From the NCBI RefSeq assembly GCF_009829985.1, contig NZ_SZZU01000003.1, positions 75,767-139,766 of the forward strand: a stretch of 64,000 nucleotides of DNA. The letters run 5' to 3'. The notes below the pieces were generated by a model. That model was not told where the DNA came from. It saw nothing but the letters and a program-made list of their open reading frames with translations, and did not search any database. Position numbers and translations under genes: made by a program. Below are positions 1 to 10,829 of the stretch, piece by piece. This stretch comes from Pantoea sp. Aalb. GTDB taxonomy: Bacteria > Pseudomonadota > Gammaproteobacteria > Enterobacterales > Enterobacteriaceae. The stretch's first letter is position 1. Every line of letters starts with the position of its first letter.

Positions 1-2742
1 TAATTTTATTTGTATTTTTTCAATTTTCATATCTAATTTAATTAATTCTTTTTTTAATCGATTAAGTTCAACCGTTTTATCCACTATATTATTTAATGGA
101 ATTAGTAGTTCTGTACCTTCGATAATTTTAATAATTGATATAGGAGCCTTTTCCCTTGAAGTTAAAATTATTAATTTTTCTAAACATAAAATAGAGTATA
201 ATAAATATTGATTTTCTTTTATACGACGTAATGATTCTAAAGAACAATCTCTTATCAGTAAATTTATCGGTTTATTAAATGTTATATTTATTTCAGAACG
301 CATACTACGTACTGTTATAATTATTTTTTTTATCCACTCAATATCATCTTTTGCTATAAAATCTTCTTTTTTTATTAACTTATTATATGTAGGAAAACAT
401 TCTAGCATGATTGTATCATGACTAATATTTTTTAATAATTTTAAACGTTGCCAAATAGTTTCAGTGATAAATGGAATAATTGGATGTGCAAGGCGTAATA
501 ATGCTTCTAATACAGTTACTAATGTATTACATGTACCACATATTTCTACTTTGCTACCGTTATTAATTGTTGGTTTTGCAAATTCTAAATACCAATCACA
601 GAATTGATTCCAAATAAAATTATATAAAATATTAGCAGCAATATCAAAACGATAAGTATCTAACGCTTCACGATATATCTTTATAGTACTATTAAACTCT
701 AATAGAATCCAACGATCTACTGGCAAAATTTTAATTTCTTTACTATTTTGTCCACAATCTTGATTTTCTGTGTTCATTAATACAAAACGACTAGCATTCC
801 ATAGTTTATTACAAAAATTACGATAACCTTGAAGACGTTTCATATCCCAATTGATATCACGACCAGTTGAAGCTAAAGCTGTTAGCGTAAAACGAAGGGC
901 ATCAGTTCCGGATGCTGGTATTCCATTAGGGAATTGTTTTTGAGTACGTTTACTAATTTTATCCATCATGTGGGGTTTAATCATATTACTAGTACGCTTA
1001 TTTATAAGGTTTTCTAATGAAATACCATCGACTATATCCATCGGATCTATAACATTGCCTTTTGATTTGGACATTTTTTGTCCTTTTTCATCACGTATTA
1101 AACCAGTAATATAAACAGTCTTAAAAGGGACTTGTGGCTTATTATTTTCGTCTTTAATGAAATGCATTGTAAGCATAATCATGCGTGCAATCCAAAAAAA
1201 TATAATATCAAAACCACTAACTAATACGTTTGTAGGATGATATGTGCGTAGATCTTTAGTATTTTCTGGCCACCCAAGAGTAGAAAAAGTCCAGAGAGCT
1301 GATGAAAACCAAGTATCTAGTACATCATTATCTTGATTTAATATAACGTCTACTTTCAACTTATTTTGTTGACGAACTTCTTTTTCAGAACGTCCAACAT
1401 ATATTTTTCCATGAAGATCATACCAAGCTGGAATACGATGTCCCCACCAAAGTTGACGAGAAATACACCAATCTTGAATATTACGCATCCAGGCAAAATA
1501 CATGTTTTCATACTGTTTTGATACAAATTTGATATCACCTTTCTCTACTGCTTCAATAGCTACCTTAGACATCAAGATTGTACGTAAGTACCATTGGTTA
1601 GTTAACATTGGTTCAATTATAACTTCTCCTCTATCACTATAAGGTATAGTAAGGTTATGATCTTTAATATCATCTATTAAACCAAGTTTATCTAATTCAG
1701 CTAAAATAGCTTTACGTGCTGCAAAACGTTCCATTTTCTGAAATTGTATTGGAATAAAATACTTTTTTGTATTTATCCTATTGATTGTGTTTTCAAAATA
1801 AAATACTTCGGCATATTCTCTAATATTTCCGTCAAATGTAAAAATATTAATCATTGGCAATTGATGACGACGTCCTACTTCATAGTCATTAAAATCATGG
1901 GCTGGAGTAATTTTTACACAACCTGTACCTTTTTTCATATCCGAGTATTCATCACCTATAATAGGAAGGTACCGATTAACTAATGGTAGTATCACATTTT
2001 TACCGATTAGATCTTTATAACGTAAATCTTGTGGATTAACTGCTACAGCACTATCACCTAATAAAGTTTCTGGACGTGTAGTCGCTATTACTATATAATT
2101 TTTGCCTTCATTGGTTTTTATCCCATTAGCTAGTAAATATCTGATATACCAGATAGAACCTTTAACTTCACGATTTTCTACTTCTAGATCAGAAATTGCA
2201 GTTCGTAATTTTGGATCCCAGTTTACTAAACGTTTACCTTTATAAATAAGATTTTCTTTATAAAGTCGTATAAATACTTCTTGAACAGCATTAGATATAC
2301 CTTCATCTAAGGTAAAACGTTCTCTCTTCCAATCAACTGAATTACCTAAGCGACGCATTTGCTGCGAAATATTATTTCCTGATTCTTCTTTCCACTGCCA
2401 TATTTTATTTATAAATTTTTTTCTTCCATACTCTTTACGTGTCTTTGCTTCTTCAGCATAAATTTTACGTTCTACTAATATCTGAGTTGCAATACCTGCA
2501 TGGTCAGTACCTGTCTGCCATAAAGTATTTTTTCCTTGCATACGTTGATAACGAATCATTATATCCATTATAGTTTGTTGAAATGCATGCCCCATATGTA
2601 GATTACCAGTTACATTTGGAGGTGGAATCATAATACAAAAACTTTCTTTGTTAAGATCTCCATTCGGCCTAAAATAACCTTTCTTCTCCCAGTGTTCGTA
2701 AAGTAATTGTTCAAAATCTTGTGGATTATATGTTTTTTCCAT
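1..2742 (-). CDS. valS: Valine--tRNA ligase, C-terminus cut by window edge
   Basis: Class I aminoacyl-tRNA synthetase that charges tRNA-Val in the cytoplasm. The frame is open from the ATG at 2742 to the left edge, 914 codons; E. coli ValRS has 951, so only about 37 residues of the C-terminal coiled arm lie outside. The class I signature reads HMGH at about residues 49-52 after PPPNVTGN, and the KMSKSKGN loop lies near residue 555. The start [10 protein letters not shown] matches the E. coli N-terminus; an in-frame ATG at 2754 would add four residues. The holC stop is 19 bases upstream, so holC-valS is probably one transcript, with pepA ahead of both as in E. coli. No frameshift was seen in the reading. 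Confidence 0.97.
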   Translation of the reverse strand, partial: MEKTYNPQDFEQLLYEHWEKKGYFRPNGDLNKESFCIMIPPPNVTGNLHMGHAFQQTIMDIMIRYQRMQGKNTLWQTGTDHAGIATQILVERKIYAEEAKTRKEYGRKKFINKIWQWKEESGNNISQQMRRLGNSVDWKRERFTLDEGISNAVQEVFIRLYKENLIYKGKRLVNWDPKLRTAISDLEVENREVKGSIWYIRYLLANGIKTNEGKNYIVIATTRPETLLGDSAVAVNPQDLRYKDLIGKNVILPLVNRYLPIIGDEYSDMKKGTGCVKITPAHDFNDYEVGRRHQLPMINIFTFDGNIREYAEVFYFENTINRINTKKYFIPIQFQKMERFAARKAILAELDKLGLIDDIKDHNLTIPYSDRGEVIIEPMLTNQWYLRTILMSKVAIEAVEKGDIKFVSKQYENMYFAWMRNIQDWCISRQLWWGHRIPAWYDLHGKIYVGRSEKEVRQQNKLKVDVILNQDNDVLDTWFSSALWTFSTLGWPENTKDLRTYHPTNVLVSGFDIIFFWIARMIMLTMHFIKDENNKPQVPFKTVYITGLIRDEKGQKMSKSKGNVIDPMDIVDGISLENLINKRTSNMIKPHMMDKISKRTQKQFPNGIPASGTDALRFTLTALASTGRDINWDMKRLQGYRNFCNKLWNASRFVLMNTENQDCGQNSKEIKILPVDRWILLEFNSTIKIYREALDTYRFDIAANILYNFIWNQFCDWYLEFAKPTINNGSKVEICGTCNTLVTVLEALLRLAHPIIPFITETIWQRLKLLKNISHDTIMLECFPTYNKLIKKEDFIAKDDIEWIKKIIITVRSMRSEINITFNKPINLLIRDCSLESLRRIKENQYLLYSILCLEKLIILTSREKAPISIIKIIEGTELLIPLNNIVDKTVELNRLKKELIKLDMKIEKIQIKL

Positions 2743-2760
2743 TTTTATCGTCATTTATGG

Positions 2761-3222
2761 TTATGATAGAACCACTATATTTAATTTAAAACCAAGTTCG
2801 CGATATATTTTATAACGATCACGTGCTAGTTTTTTTAAAGATTCTTGGTAAGGAACGAAATCTATTACTTGATTAAAAGAAGTAGTAAAATCTGAAAAAT
2901 ACGGTAATAAACTGATCATTAAATCTCTTGGTAAACTGCTATTATGTTGTGGCCATGTAAGTTCAATTGGTGCTCCGTAACGTGGACCTATACCTGCTAA
3001 ATTATGTGGTATAAAAGAATTAGCAGTATGATGCCACAGTGCATCATCTAATCTAGTAGCTTGTTCTTGGTTTTCGCAAGAAACTAAAATACGATTTCCA
3101 TCACGCCAATATTTTTCTATTAAAGTACATGCTAGTATTTCTACGGCGGTTAACTCATTATAAAATAAATCAGATTCCATTACATAAAATGTAACATTTT
3201 TTATGATATTACAATCTAGCAT
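2761..3222 (-). CDS. holC: DNA polymerase III chi subunit
   Basis: Chi subunit of the clamp-loader complex; with psi (holD, also in this window) it links the replicase to SSB. The 153-residue product aligns end to end with E. coli HolC (147 aa). Recognisable blocks are RLDDALWHHTANSFIPHNLAG in the middle (shown shifted to fit: ALWHHTANSFIPHNLAG), APIELTWPQ, and IDFVPYQESLKKLARDRYK near the C-terminus. The ATG start adds about six residues before the IKNVTFY stretch that equals the E. coli MKNATFY start; no internal ATG is available there, so the longer start is used. It lies between pepA and valS, the ancestral order. Keeping both chi and psi is notable for a reduced genome. Confidence 0.95.
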   Translation of the reverse strand: MLDCNIIKNVTFYVMESDLFYNELTAVEILACTLIEKYWRDGNRILVSCENQEQATRLDDALWHHTANSFIPHNLAGIGPRYGAPIELTWPQHNSSLPRDLMISLLPYFSDFTTSFNQVIDFVPYQESLKKLARDRYKIYRELGFKLNIVVLS

Positions 3223-3283
3223 GTATATTTAATATTTATTTAATTTATTAAAATATACGATTAATATTACAATAAATATATAA

Positions 3284-4795
3284 TTAATCGTCACTATTTA
3301 AACCAGCACGATTTATGAGAAACTGTGAAATCATCGGTACTGGACGTCCAGTTGCATTTTTAGACTTACCAGAACACCAAGCAGTACCGGCAATATCTAA
3401 ATGTGCCCAATTAAATTTACGAGTAAAACGTGAAAGAAAACATGCTGCAGTAATTGCTCCTCCTGCACGGCCTCCAATATTTACCATATCAGCAAAATTA
3501 GATATTAGTTGTTCATTATATTCATCAGTCATCGGCAAACGCCAAGCATAATCACCAGATTGTTCAGATGCACTTAAGAGTTCATTTGCTATAGAATGAT
3601 TATTTGACCACAATCCACTAAAATGATGACCTAATGCTATCATGCAAGCTCCAGTTAATGTAGCGATATCAATTACTACTTCTGGTTCAAAACGTTCGAC
3701 GTAAGTCAGAGCATCACATAGTACTAAGCGACCTTCAGCATCGGTATTTAGTACTTCTACTGTCTGTCCAGACATAGTAGTTAAGACATCTCCTGGGCGT
3801 ATTGATCGTCCATCTAGCATATTTTCACAACCAGTTAATATTCCAATGACATTCAAGGGTAAATTTAATTCTGCAACCATGCGCATTACACCATATACTG
3901 ATGCTGCACCACACATATCATATTTCATTTCATCCATTGCTTGAGATGGTTTTATTGAAATACCTCCAGAATCAAAAGTTAAACCTTTACCTACTAATAC
4001 AATAGGATGTATCTCAGAATCAAAATTACCTTTGTATTCTATAATTGACATTAAAGATTCATTTTGTGAGCCTGAACCGACTGCTAAATAAGCATTCATG
4101 CCAAGCTCTTTCATTTGCTGTTCTCCAATGATGCGAGTAGTTATTTTATTACTGAATTCATCAGCTAATTGACATGCTTGCGAAGCCAAATATGCAGCAT
4201 TACAAATATTAGGTGGCATATTGCTTAAATCTTTAGCAGCTTTCACACCAGAAGCAATAGCTAATCCGTGTTGAATAGCACGTTCACCATTAGTTAATTC
4301 TCTACGTGTTGGCACGTTAAAAAGTAGTTTACGTAAAGGACGTCGAAGAGCTATTTTATTACTTTTTAATTGATCAAAATGATACAATGTTTCTTTTGAA
4401 GTTTCAACTGCATATCTTACTTTCCAATAAATATTTCGTCCTTTAACATGCAATTCAGTTAAAAAACATACAGCTTCCATTGATCCAGTATCATTTAATG
4501 TATTAATTGTTTTTTGAATTATTTTTTTGTATTGGCATTCATCTAACTCTCTTTCTTTACCACATCCGATAAGTAAAATTCGCTCAGATAAAATATTTGG
4601 TACATGGTGTAGTAGTAATGTTTGGCCTATTTTACCTTCTAACTCACCACGGCGTAGTAAAGCACTAATATAACCTTCACTAATTTTATCTAATTGCTCA
4701 GCAATAGATGAAAGACGACGTGGTTCAAAAACTCCTACAACAATGCACGCATTACGTTGTTTTTCTGGGCTACCGCTTTTTACACTGAACTCCAT
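3284..4795 (-). CDS. pepA: Cytosol aminopeptidase (leucyl aminopeptidase A)
   Basis: Dinuclear-metal M17 aminopeptidase that removes N-terminal residues from peptides; in E. coli PepA is also a DNA-binding accessory protein for Xer recombination at cer and for carAB control. It has 503 residues, the same as E. coli. The C-terminal catalytic domain carries [15 protein letters not shown] (metal and catalytic lysines) and the M17 signature [10 protein letters not shown] near residues 350-359. The N-terminal domain (about residues 1-165) is more divergent, which is usual for the family. It starts at the ATG at 4795, divergent from lptF across a 263-base AT-rich spacer that must hold both promoters. 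Confidence 0.97.
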   Translation of the reverse strand: MEFSVKSGSPEKQRNACIVVGVFEPRRLSSIAEQLDKISEGYISALLRRGELEGKIGQTLLLHHVPNILSERILLIGCGKERELDECQYKKIIQKTINTLNDTGSMEAVCFLTELHVKGRNIYWKVRYAVETSKETLYHFDQLKSNKIALRRPLRKLLFNVPTRRELTNGERAIQHGLAIASGVKAAKDLSNMPPNICNAAYLASQACQLADEFSNKITTRIIGEQQMKELGMNAYLAVGSGSQNESLMSIIEYKGNFDSEIHPIVLVGKGLTFDSGGISIKPSQAMDEMKYDMCGAASVYGVMRMVAELNLPLNVIGILTGCENMLDGRSIRPGDVLTTMSGQTVEVLNTDAEGRLVLCDALTYVERFEPEVVIDIATLTGACMIALGHHFSGLWSNNHSIANELLSASEQSGDYAWRLPMTDEYNEQLISNFADMVNIGGRAGGAITAACFLSRFTRKFNWAHLDIAGTAWCSGKSKNATGRPVPMISQFLINRAGLNSDD

Positions 4796-5058
4796 GTATT
4801 CTCCTGGATATTAGAAGATAACAGTTTTACTGTTATTTGTTATTATAATGCAATATGTCAAAATTCATTAAAAATTTTAATATTGTGATAATTTAAATTA
4901 ACATTAATTGCGAAAGATAATTCTTACTTTTTATTATTACTAATCTAAAGTATGTTAATACTATTTAATTATTATGTTCTCTTAATTTTAATAAGAATAT
5001 AAGTGTTAAAATTAGCGATTTTTATCTAAAAATACAAGTTTTTAAAGGTATATTAAGT

Positions 5059-6156
5059 GTGATTATAATTAGATATCTTGTCAAAGAAACTATAAAAAGC
5101 CAATTAGTTATATTATTTATTTTACTAGTAATATTTTTTTGCCAGCAATTAGTAAAAATTTTAAATGCTGCAGCAGAAGGAAATATTCCTCCAAACTTAA
5201 TTATGAAATTATTAGGACTTACTATACCAGAAATGGCAAAACTAATTTTTCCTTTAAGTTTATTTCTAGCGATTTTGATATCATTTGGACGTCTTTATAG
5301 TGAAAATGAAATTACAGTTATGCAAGCTTGTGGCTTGAATAACTATTCTTTAATCAAATCATCTATAATTTTAATATTTTTTACTTTAATTATGGCGACT
5401 ATTAATGTAAGTTGGTTAGCGCCAAAGGCATTGTTTTGCCAAAGTAAAATAATAAAAAATATTGATGAAAATCCTAGTACTTTATTGTTTAGTCCAGGAC
5501 GGTTCCATACATTTGGTAATGTTGTATTATTTATTGAATATATGAAAGGCAATAGTTTTAGAAATGCATTTCTAGTTCAGAAACAATCAACAAATGAGGA
5601 ATATGCTTCAGTTTTATCAGCTAATAGTGGTCATATTGAACAAATAACAGATAATATTCAATTGATTATATTAGATAAGGGAATGCGTTTTGAAAAAATA
5701 GAAAAATTAAACAATTTTCATATTACTCATTTTTCAAACTATCGTATTGCAATAGTTCATAAGAACACTGTTATGAATCCAAAGAATTCTGAACAAATAA
5801 ATATGTATAAACTTTTTTTTCAAAAAAATAATTTGCAATCTCAAACAGAATTACATTGGCGACTAACTCTTATTTTTTCAATATTAATTATGGGATTATT
5901 AGCTGTACCGCTTAGTATGGTTAATCCACGTGAAGGACGTGTGTTATCTATACTGCCTGCAATGATATTATATCTTATATTTTTTTTACTACAAAGTTCT
6001 TTTAAATTCAATACAGATAAAAGTAAGTTAGATCCTACTGTTTGGATGTGGGTTGTTAATTTTTGTTATTTAGCGTTAGCAATAGTACTTAATTTATGGG
6101 ATTCCATAACAATGCGTCGTATTAGATTATTTTTCTGTAGTAGGGAGTTAATGTGA
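5059..6156 (+). CDS. lptF: LPS export ABC transporter permease LptF
   Basis: Inner-membrane permease which, with LptG and the LptB ATPase, extracts lipopolysaccharide and passes it to the LptC-A-D bridge. The protein has 365 residues (E. coli 366). It shows an N-terminal pair of membrane segments, a periplasmic beta-jellyroll domain at about 130-260, and C-terminal segments that include VPLSMVNPREGRVLSILPAM and PTVWMWVVNF, both near-identical to E. coli. The start is GTG (5059-5061), giving MIIIRYLVKET as in E. coli; AAAGG lies about ten bases upstream. The stop overlaps the lptG start. Its presence implies that an LPS-bearing outer membrane is still made. Confidence 0.96.
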   Translation: MIIIRYLVKETIKSQLVILFILLVIFFCQQLVKILNAAAEGNIPPNLIMKLLGLTIPEMAKLIFPLSLFLAILISFGRLYSENEITVMQACGLNNYSLIKSSIILIFFTLIMATINVSWLAPKALFCQSKIIKNIDENPSTLLFSPGRFHTFGNVVLFIEYMKGNSFRNAFLVQKQSTNEEYASVLSANSGHIEQITDNIQLIILDKGMRFEKIEKLNNFHITHFSNYRIAIVHKNTVMNPKNSEQINMYKLFFQKNNLQSQTELHWRLTLIFSILIMGLLAVPLSMVNPREGRVLSILPAMILYLIFFLLQSSFKFNTDKSKLDPTVWMWVVNFCYLALAIVLNLWDSITMRRIRLFFCSRELM

Positions 6157-7232
6157 CTTTTAGAATACTTGATAAATATATAGGAAAAAAAATTTTAAAT
6201 ACTATTATAATAATATTATTTATAATCATTTCTTTATCTTCTATTATTAAATTCACTGCAGAATTACGCAAAGTCGGTCAGGGTAATTATGTAGTAAGGG
6301 ATTGTATTTACTATTCATTATTAACTATATTTAAAGATATAGAAACTTTTTTTCCTATGGCCGTACTGCTAGGTACCTTAGTGGGTTTAGGGATATTAGC
6401 TCAACATAATGAGCTAATGGTAATGCAAACTTGTGGATTTACAAGTTTTCAAGTAACTGTAGCCGTCATGAAAATAGCTATTCCATTAGTAATATTTATT
6501 ATAATAATTGGAGAATTCATTGCTCCTAAAAGTGAACAAATAGCATATAATTATCGTTCTCAGAAACTTTATGGTGGTACATTAATTTCCACTAATAATG
6601 GAGTATGGGCTAAAGATGGTAATAAATTTATTTATTTTAAACAAAATAAAAGTAATGGAGAAGTTGAAGGAATAAAATTATATTCTTTTAATAATGAATT
6701 TAATTTAATTAATATGTTTTATACTAATAAAGTTTATTGGGATTTTAAAAAAAAGAAATGGATTTTTTTCAATGCTAACGAATTAAATTTCGAAGATTTA
6801 ACACAGATTACTCACTCAAAAAAAACAAAAATCGAATGGAAAACTATTTTTACCCCTGATAAAATCAATATAGTAATGTTACACCCAGATATTCTTTCTA
6901 TTATACAACTTTATAATTATAGTGTATATCTCAAACAAAGTGGTCAGTATTCTAAAAATCACATATTAAATGTATGGAATAAAATTTTTCATCCATTGTC
7001 AGTAATAGTTATGATGTTAATGGGTATAGTATTTATTTTCAGTTCATTAAATCGTATATCTGTAGGAGTATATATAGTAACTGGCATTAGTTTTGGATTT
7101 TTATTTTATATACTTGATCATATTTTTAGAACATTAAATTTAGTATCTAATTTTCCTCCAATATTATGCGCAACACTTCCAACTGCTTTATTTTTAACAA
7201 TTACTATATTTATGCTTATAAAAAATAATTAA
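6153..7232 (+). CDS. lptG: LPS export ABC transporter permease LptG
   Basis: Partner permease of LptF in the LptB2FG lipopolysaccharide extractor. It has 359 residues (E. coli 360) and the same plan: N-terminal membrane helices, a periplasmic domain at about 130-260, and three C-terminal helices containing HPLSVIVMMLMGIVF. The GTG start at 6153 overlaps the lptF TGA in a GTGA arrangement, so the two are translationally coupled. The coding sequence is very AT-rich, with long A and T runs, and the periplasmic part is poorly conserved, but no stop or frameshift interrupts it. A long AT-rich spacer follows with no clear terminator. Confidence 0.95.
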   Translation: MTFRILDKYIGKKILNTIIIILFIIISLSSIIKFTAELRKVGQGNYVVRDCIYYSLLTIFKDIETFFPMAVLLGTLVGLGILAQHNELMVMQTCGFTSFQVTVAVMKIAIPLVIFIIIIGEFIAPKSEQIAYNYRSQKLYGGTLISTNNGVWAKDGNKFIYFKQNKSNGEVEGIKLYSFNNEFNLINMFYTNKVYWDFKKKKWIFFNANELNFEDLTQITHSKKTKIEWKTIFTPDKINIVMLHPDILSIIQLYNYSVYLKQSGQYSKNHILNVWNKIFHPLSVIVMMLMGIVFIFSSLNRISVGVYIVTGISFGFLFYILDHIFRTLNLVSNFPPILCATLPTALFLTITIFMLIKNN

Positions 7233-7598
7233 ATTTACTTCTATAAATTTATATTTATTTGTTTTAACTTTGACTATATAAATATATAATATAAAAAAAT
7301 TTTTAATAAAAAGTTAGTTTTATTTTTTTGTAAAAAATAAATATGATTTATTATGGCTTGAATAAGATTTCTATCTTATTTATCTAAATTAATATATAAT
7401 AATTAAAATTAGTTATAAATTAGATAATTTTATGTTTAGTAATATATATTATAATATAATAATATATATTTAGAATTTTTCTTCTTAAGATATTAAATAT
7501 TTATTGTGTAATTAATTTTATAACTTTTATCTCTTGTAATATCTAAACTGTAATTGTATTAATTTTCTAATCATTTCTTAAAATTATTTCTTCATAGT
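7233..7598. other. AT-rich spacer, no gene seen
   Basis: 366 bases between lptG and tRNA-Leu(CAA), made of A/T runs and short AT inverted repeats. In E. coli this interval holds other genes (idn and neighbours); no remnant of them is recognisable here. A promoter for the tRNA must lie at the right end, but no convincing -35/-10 pair stands out. Confidence 0.5.
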
Positions 7599-7680
7599 GC
7601 CGAAGTGGCGAAATTGGTAAACGCAGTTGATTCAAAATTAACCGTAGAAATACATGCCGGTTCAAATCCGGCCTTCGGCA
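7599..7680 (+). tRNA. leuX: tRNA-Leu, anticodon CAA
   Basis: The cloverleaf is complete: acceptor GCCGAAG pairs with CTTCGGC, the discriminator base is A, the long variable arm typical of tRNA-Leu is present, and the T arm is GCCGG TTCAAAT CCGGC. The anticodon loop TTCAAAA places CAA at 34-36, reading UUG. It is nearly identical to E. coli leuX; one anticodon-stem pair has become G-U. The 3' CCA is not encoded (AAC follows), unlike E. coli, so the nucleotidyltransferase must add it. The position after lptG fits the ancestral lptFG...leuX order. Confidence 0.96.
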
Positions 7681-7768
7681 AACATATGGATAATATCAAT
7701 ATATCAATAAAAATAAAAATTTTTTTGTTATATTGTAAATTTATTAATATTTTAGTTTAAAACTTTAG

Positions 7769-7892
7769 TCCAATCTTTAAAAAGAATTAAGGTTTACCTG
7801 TGACATATTGTGCTTCACCATCCGCAAAACTCCAATCTTTAAAAAGAATTAAAGTTTACCTGTGACATATTGTGCTTCACCATCCGCAAAAC
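7769..7892. repeat. 62-bp tandem duplication (two copies)
   Basis: Copies run 7769-7830 and 7831-7892 and differ at one base (G or A in the AATTAA[G/A]GTTTACC part). The right copy contains the last codons and stop of the tautomerase gene on the minus strand; the left copy repeats that gene end outside the reading frame. The near-identity indicates a recent slippage event. Confidence 0.95.
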
Positions 7893-8238
7893 TCCAATCT
7901 TCTTTATTATTAGTAATAAAACTTATGATTAAATCATTGCCATGAATATCACAATTTTTTTTAAGTTCTTTTGATAATTCTTTCATAAAAAAAGTTTTTT
8001 GCTCGTTATCTCTTGGACTAGTATAAACTCTTAGCATAATTAGATTATTACTTCTTTCAATGCCAAGTCCACTATCTTGAAAGAACATTTGATAATGCTT
8101 ATGTTCATTAACAATTTGATAGCGATCACGTTCTGGTACTTTAAAAGAATTAATTACAACACTGTGGGATACATTTAGAAGAGTACGTATTTCAGAATCA
8201 GAACGACCTTGAATAATATCAAATATAAGTAATGGCAT
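7849..8238 (-). CDS. Tautomerase family protein
   Basis: Small protein of 129 residues starting MPLLIFDIIQGRSDSEI. The proline directly after the initiator Met, which would be N-terminal after Met removal, is the catalytic general base of the 4-oxalocrotonate tautomerase superfamily. The length and the RDRYQIV, YTSPRDNEQK and EDWSFADGEAQY blocks fit the longer single-chain group (Tautomerase_2 type) found in Erwinia- and Pantoea-like bacteria. The substrate is unknown. Its last codons and stop lie in the right copy of a 62-bp tandem duplication, so a second copy of the gene end sits just downstream. It stands alone between tRNA-Leu and the MFS transporter and has no operon partner. Confidence 0.75.
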   Translation of the reverse strand: MPLLIFDIIQGRSDSEIRTLLNVSHSVVINSFKVPERDRYQIVNEHKHYQMFFQDSGLGIERSNNLIMLRVYTSPRDNEQKTFFMKELSKELKKNCDIHGNDLIISFITNNKEDWSFADGEAQYVTGKL

Positions 8239-9117
8239 GTAGAAAATCCTTTTTTTATGTAAAGGAATATATATATATTCGAGTATGAAAGTTAATATTT
8301 TTACTTTACTTAATTTATGAATAAATTCTTTTTTATTATCTCATCATTTATTATGTAAATAATATACTTATATATTTATATTAATTATAAATTTCAATTA
8401 TATACCAAATAATTTTGATAAATTTTCTTCAATTTTTCATATATTATAATTTTCTGTTTAATATTAAGAGTATTTAGTAAAATTTTCATACATAGCGATT
8501 AAATTAACTTGATATAACAATAATTTATACTAAATAATTACATTAATATAGAAAATATTTTTTCTTTTATTTTGAAATTAAATATTTAATTCAACTAATG
8601 CTGTATAGTAAATTACTCTAATGTAGAATATTTTAAATAATTACTTTTATTTTATGAATAAAAATACATATTTATATGACTTCAGCAGATATAAATAATA
8701 TAATTATATTATTTATATAATATTATTATATTACATAAATGTAGATTTTTGATCTACTCAGATGTATTAACATGTTAAATATGATTCAATATAATGTGTA
8801 TTATTTAATAATTTAATGATAGTAAGGATATGTTAGCTTTATTTAAAATTAATTTAGTATAAAGTTGATAATGAATAAATATTAATAAATTATATGATAA
8901 TGTTTATGAAATTTAACTCTTAGCTTCAGTCATGAAAATGCTCATAGTAAATTTACTTAAATCCTCAATGATTTAGGATAATTCCTTTCTATTTTCCTTA
9001 CTATGTAATAAATTAAATTATTAATAAAATAGAAGCTAGTTAATAATTTTACTAGTTAACATGTACCAAAACTGGTTTGATTTATAAACCCAGAAGCTAT
9101 AAACAAGGGGAATATCC
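8239..9117. other. Long AT-rich spacer, no gene seen
   Basis: 879 bases between the divergent tautomerase and MFS genes, with no open frame of note and no recognisable gene remnant. Just before the MFS gene the direct repeat CTAGTTAA occurs twice (about 9039-9058), and AAGGGGAA about nine bases before its ATG is a good ribosome binding site. Confidence 0.5.
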
Positions 9118-10350
9118 ATGTTCAATTGGACTGCAACTCAGCGAAATGTAGCTTTTGCTAGTTTTACTAGCTGGACATTGGATGCATTCGATTTTTTTAT
9201 ACTAGTGTTCGTATTAAATGATTTAGCACAGCATTTTAATACTAATATCTCCCATATTTCTATTTCTATTATGTTCACATTAGCAGTTAGACCAATTGGT
9301 GCATTATTATTTGGTCGTCTAGCAGAAAAATTTGGACGTCGACCTATTTTAATGTTCAATATTATGATGTTTTCAATGTTTGAATTATTATCTGCTTGGT
9401 CTCCTAATTTTATTGCTTTTCTCATATTTCGTATAATGTATGGTATTGCAATGGGTGGAATTTGGGGTGTGGCTTCATCGTTAGCTATGGAAACTATTCC
9501 TGATCATGCACGTGGCTTAATGTCGGGAATATTTCAAGCTGGTTATCCAGGTGGATATTTATTGGCATCAATTATTTTTGGCTTATTTTTTGATATTATT
9601 GGTTGGCGTGGGATGTTCTTAATTGGTTCTCTACCAATTTTTTTATTGCCTTTTATTTATTTTAAAGTACCTGAATCTCCAGTATGGTTAGAAGCGCGTA
9701 ATCGAAAAGAGACTAATGCGTTACTACCTATTATTCATCAACATTGGAAAATTTGTGTTTATATGGTACTGTTGATGTCTTGTTTTAATTTTTTTAGTCA
9801 CGGTACTCAAGATCTTTATCCTACTTTTCTAAAGATACAGCATCATTTTGATACACATACTGTGAGTATTATTGCTATTGCTTATAATATTGCAGCTATG
9901 CTTGGTGGGATTACTTTTGGCACTTTATCTGAAAGAATTGGTCGAAAAAAAGCTATTATTTTAGCCTCATTTCTTACATTACCATTGCTTCCTTTATGGA
10001 TTTTTTCAAAAGGTTTCTGGATGATTATTACCGGTGCCTTTCTCATGCAGTTTATGGTACAGGGTGCTTGGGGTGTAATTCCTAGTTATCTTATTGAGTT
10101 AGTGCCAGCAAATTCTCGTGCAGTATTACCTGGTTTTGTATACCAGTTAGGTAATCTTATTGCTTCAGTTAATGCACCTTTACAATCACATATTGCTGAA
10201 CAACATGCAGGAAATTATTCTTTAGGAATGTCTATTATTACTGGTACAATATCGATATTGATATGTTTATTAGTAATATTAGGACGTGAAACGCAAGGTA
10301 TTAAGATTTTAGGTACAGTTACACAAAAAACATATTCAAAAAAAATGTAA
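9118..10350 (+). CDS. MFS transporter, sialate/lactate:H+ symporter-like
   Basis: 410-residue major facilitator with 12 predicted membrane segments. The start MFNWTATQRN followed by SWTLDAFDFFILVFVL resembles the SHS and aromatic-acid branches (NanT, PcaK and relatives). The loop 2-3 motif is GRLAEKFGRRPILM and the matching loop 8-9 motif is GTLSERIGRKKAI. PESPVWLEARNR follows helix 6. The substrate cannot be read from the sequence. It lies 2.3 kb before an inositol catabolic island that has no other transporter, so inositol uptake is a reasonable but unproven guess; sialic acid, lactate or another organic acid is equally possible by family. No premature stop; codon use is like its neighbours. 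Confidence 0.85.
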   Translation: MFNWTATQRNVAFASFTSWTLDAFDFFILVFVLNDLAQHFNTNISHISISIMFTLAVRPIGALLFGRLAEKFGRRPILMFNIMMFSMFELLSAWSPNFIAFLIFRIMYGIAMGGIWGVASSLAMETIPDHARGLMSGIFQAGYPGGYLLASIIFGLFFDIIGWRGMFLIGSLPIFLLPFIYFKVPESPVWLEARNRKETNALLPIIHQHWKICVYMVLLMSCFNFFSHGTQDLYPTFLKIQHHFDTHTVSIIAIAYNIAAMLGGITFGTLSERIGRKKAIILASFLTLPLLPLWIFSKGFWMIITGAFLMQFMVQGAWGVIPSYLIELVPANSRAVLPGFVYQLGNLIASVNAPLQSHIAEQHAGNYSLGMSIITGTISILICLLVILGRETQGIKILGTVTQKTYSKKM

Positions 10351-10631
10351 ATAATATTTTTTTCTAGGTTAACTTAATTTCATTAATTTCATTATATATC
10401 ATGCATGTAATACATATTTATTCCTAAAAATATCTATTATATTTAATAGTTATTTTTTTACATAAAAATAAAAGACATATATATTAAAATCAATGAATTA
10501 ATATCTTAAATTTCTATTTAAAATCAATTCTTAATAAGCTTAACTTTATTGACATTATAATATTTTCATCATAATATTATATATTAATGAACTATTTTTT
10601 ATGGAAAAGTATAGTAGAGCCTCTTAATTAG

Positions 10632-10715
10632 TGCGAAGAAAGGGACTTGAACCCTCACGTCTCTTAAGACACTAGAACCTGAAACTAGCGCGTCTACCAA
10701 TTTCGCCATCTTCGC
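10632..10715 (-). tRNA. tRNA-Leu, anticodon CAG
   Basis: Read on the minus strand: acceptor GCGAAGA pairs with TCTTCGC, discriminator A, D arm AAATTGGTAGA, a long variable arm, and T loop TTCAAGT. The loop TTCAGGT gives anticodon CAG (reads CUG), matching E. coli leuP/Q/V, which also lie beside rsmC-holD. Two oddities: the 31-39 pair closing the anticodon stem is T-T instead of C-G, and CCA is not encoded (CTA follows the discriminator). CUG must be rare in this AT-rich genome, so relaxed selection is plausible. Confidence 0.95.
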
Positions 10716-10829
10716 TTACTGATATATTTCATTTATATTAAATATATTAACTTAAAAAGAATTTTAGTATATAAACTCTTGAATATTAAATATTCAATTA
10801 AAATTAATAAAATATCTATGATATTAGAA

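Noticed and set aside
1356..1538. Minus-strand 60-codon open frame
   Set aside because: Lies inside valS in another frame; valS itself reads through without interruption.
3315..3551. Plus-strand open frame of 78 codons
   Set aside because: Antisense shadow of pepA, with no family resemblance.
7800..7825. TGTGA...TCAC pattern as a CRP site
   Set aside because: The half-sites are too far apart for a CRP operator, and the stretch is the coding end of the tautomerase gene.
8239..9117. Possible small genes in the long spacer
   Set aside because: Only short AT-rich frames with no ribosome binding sites or recognisable sequence.
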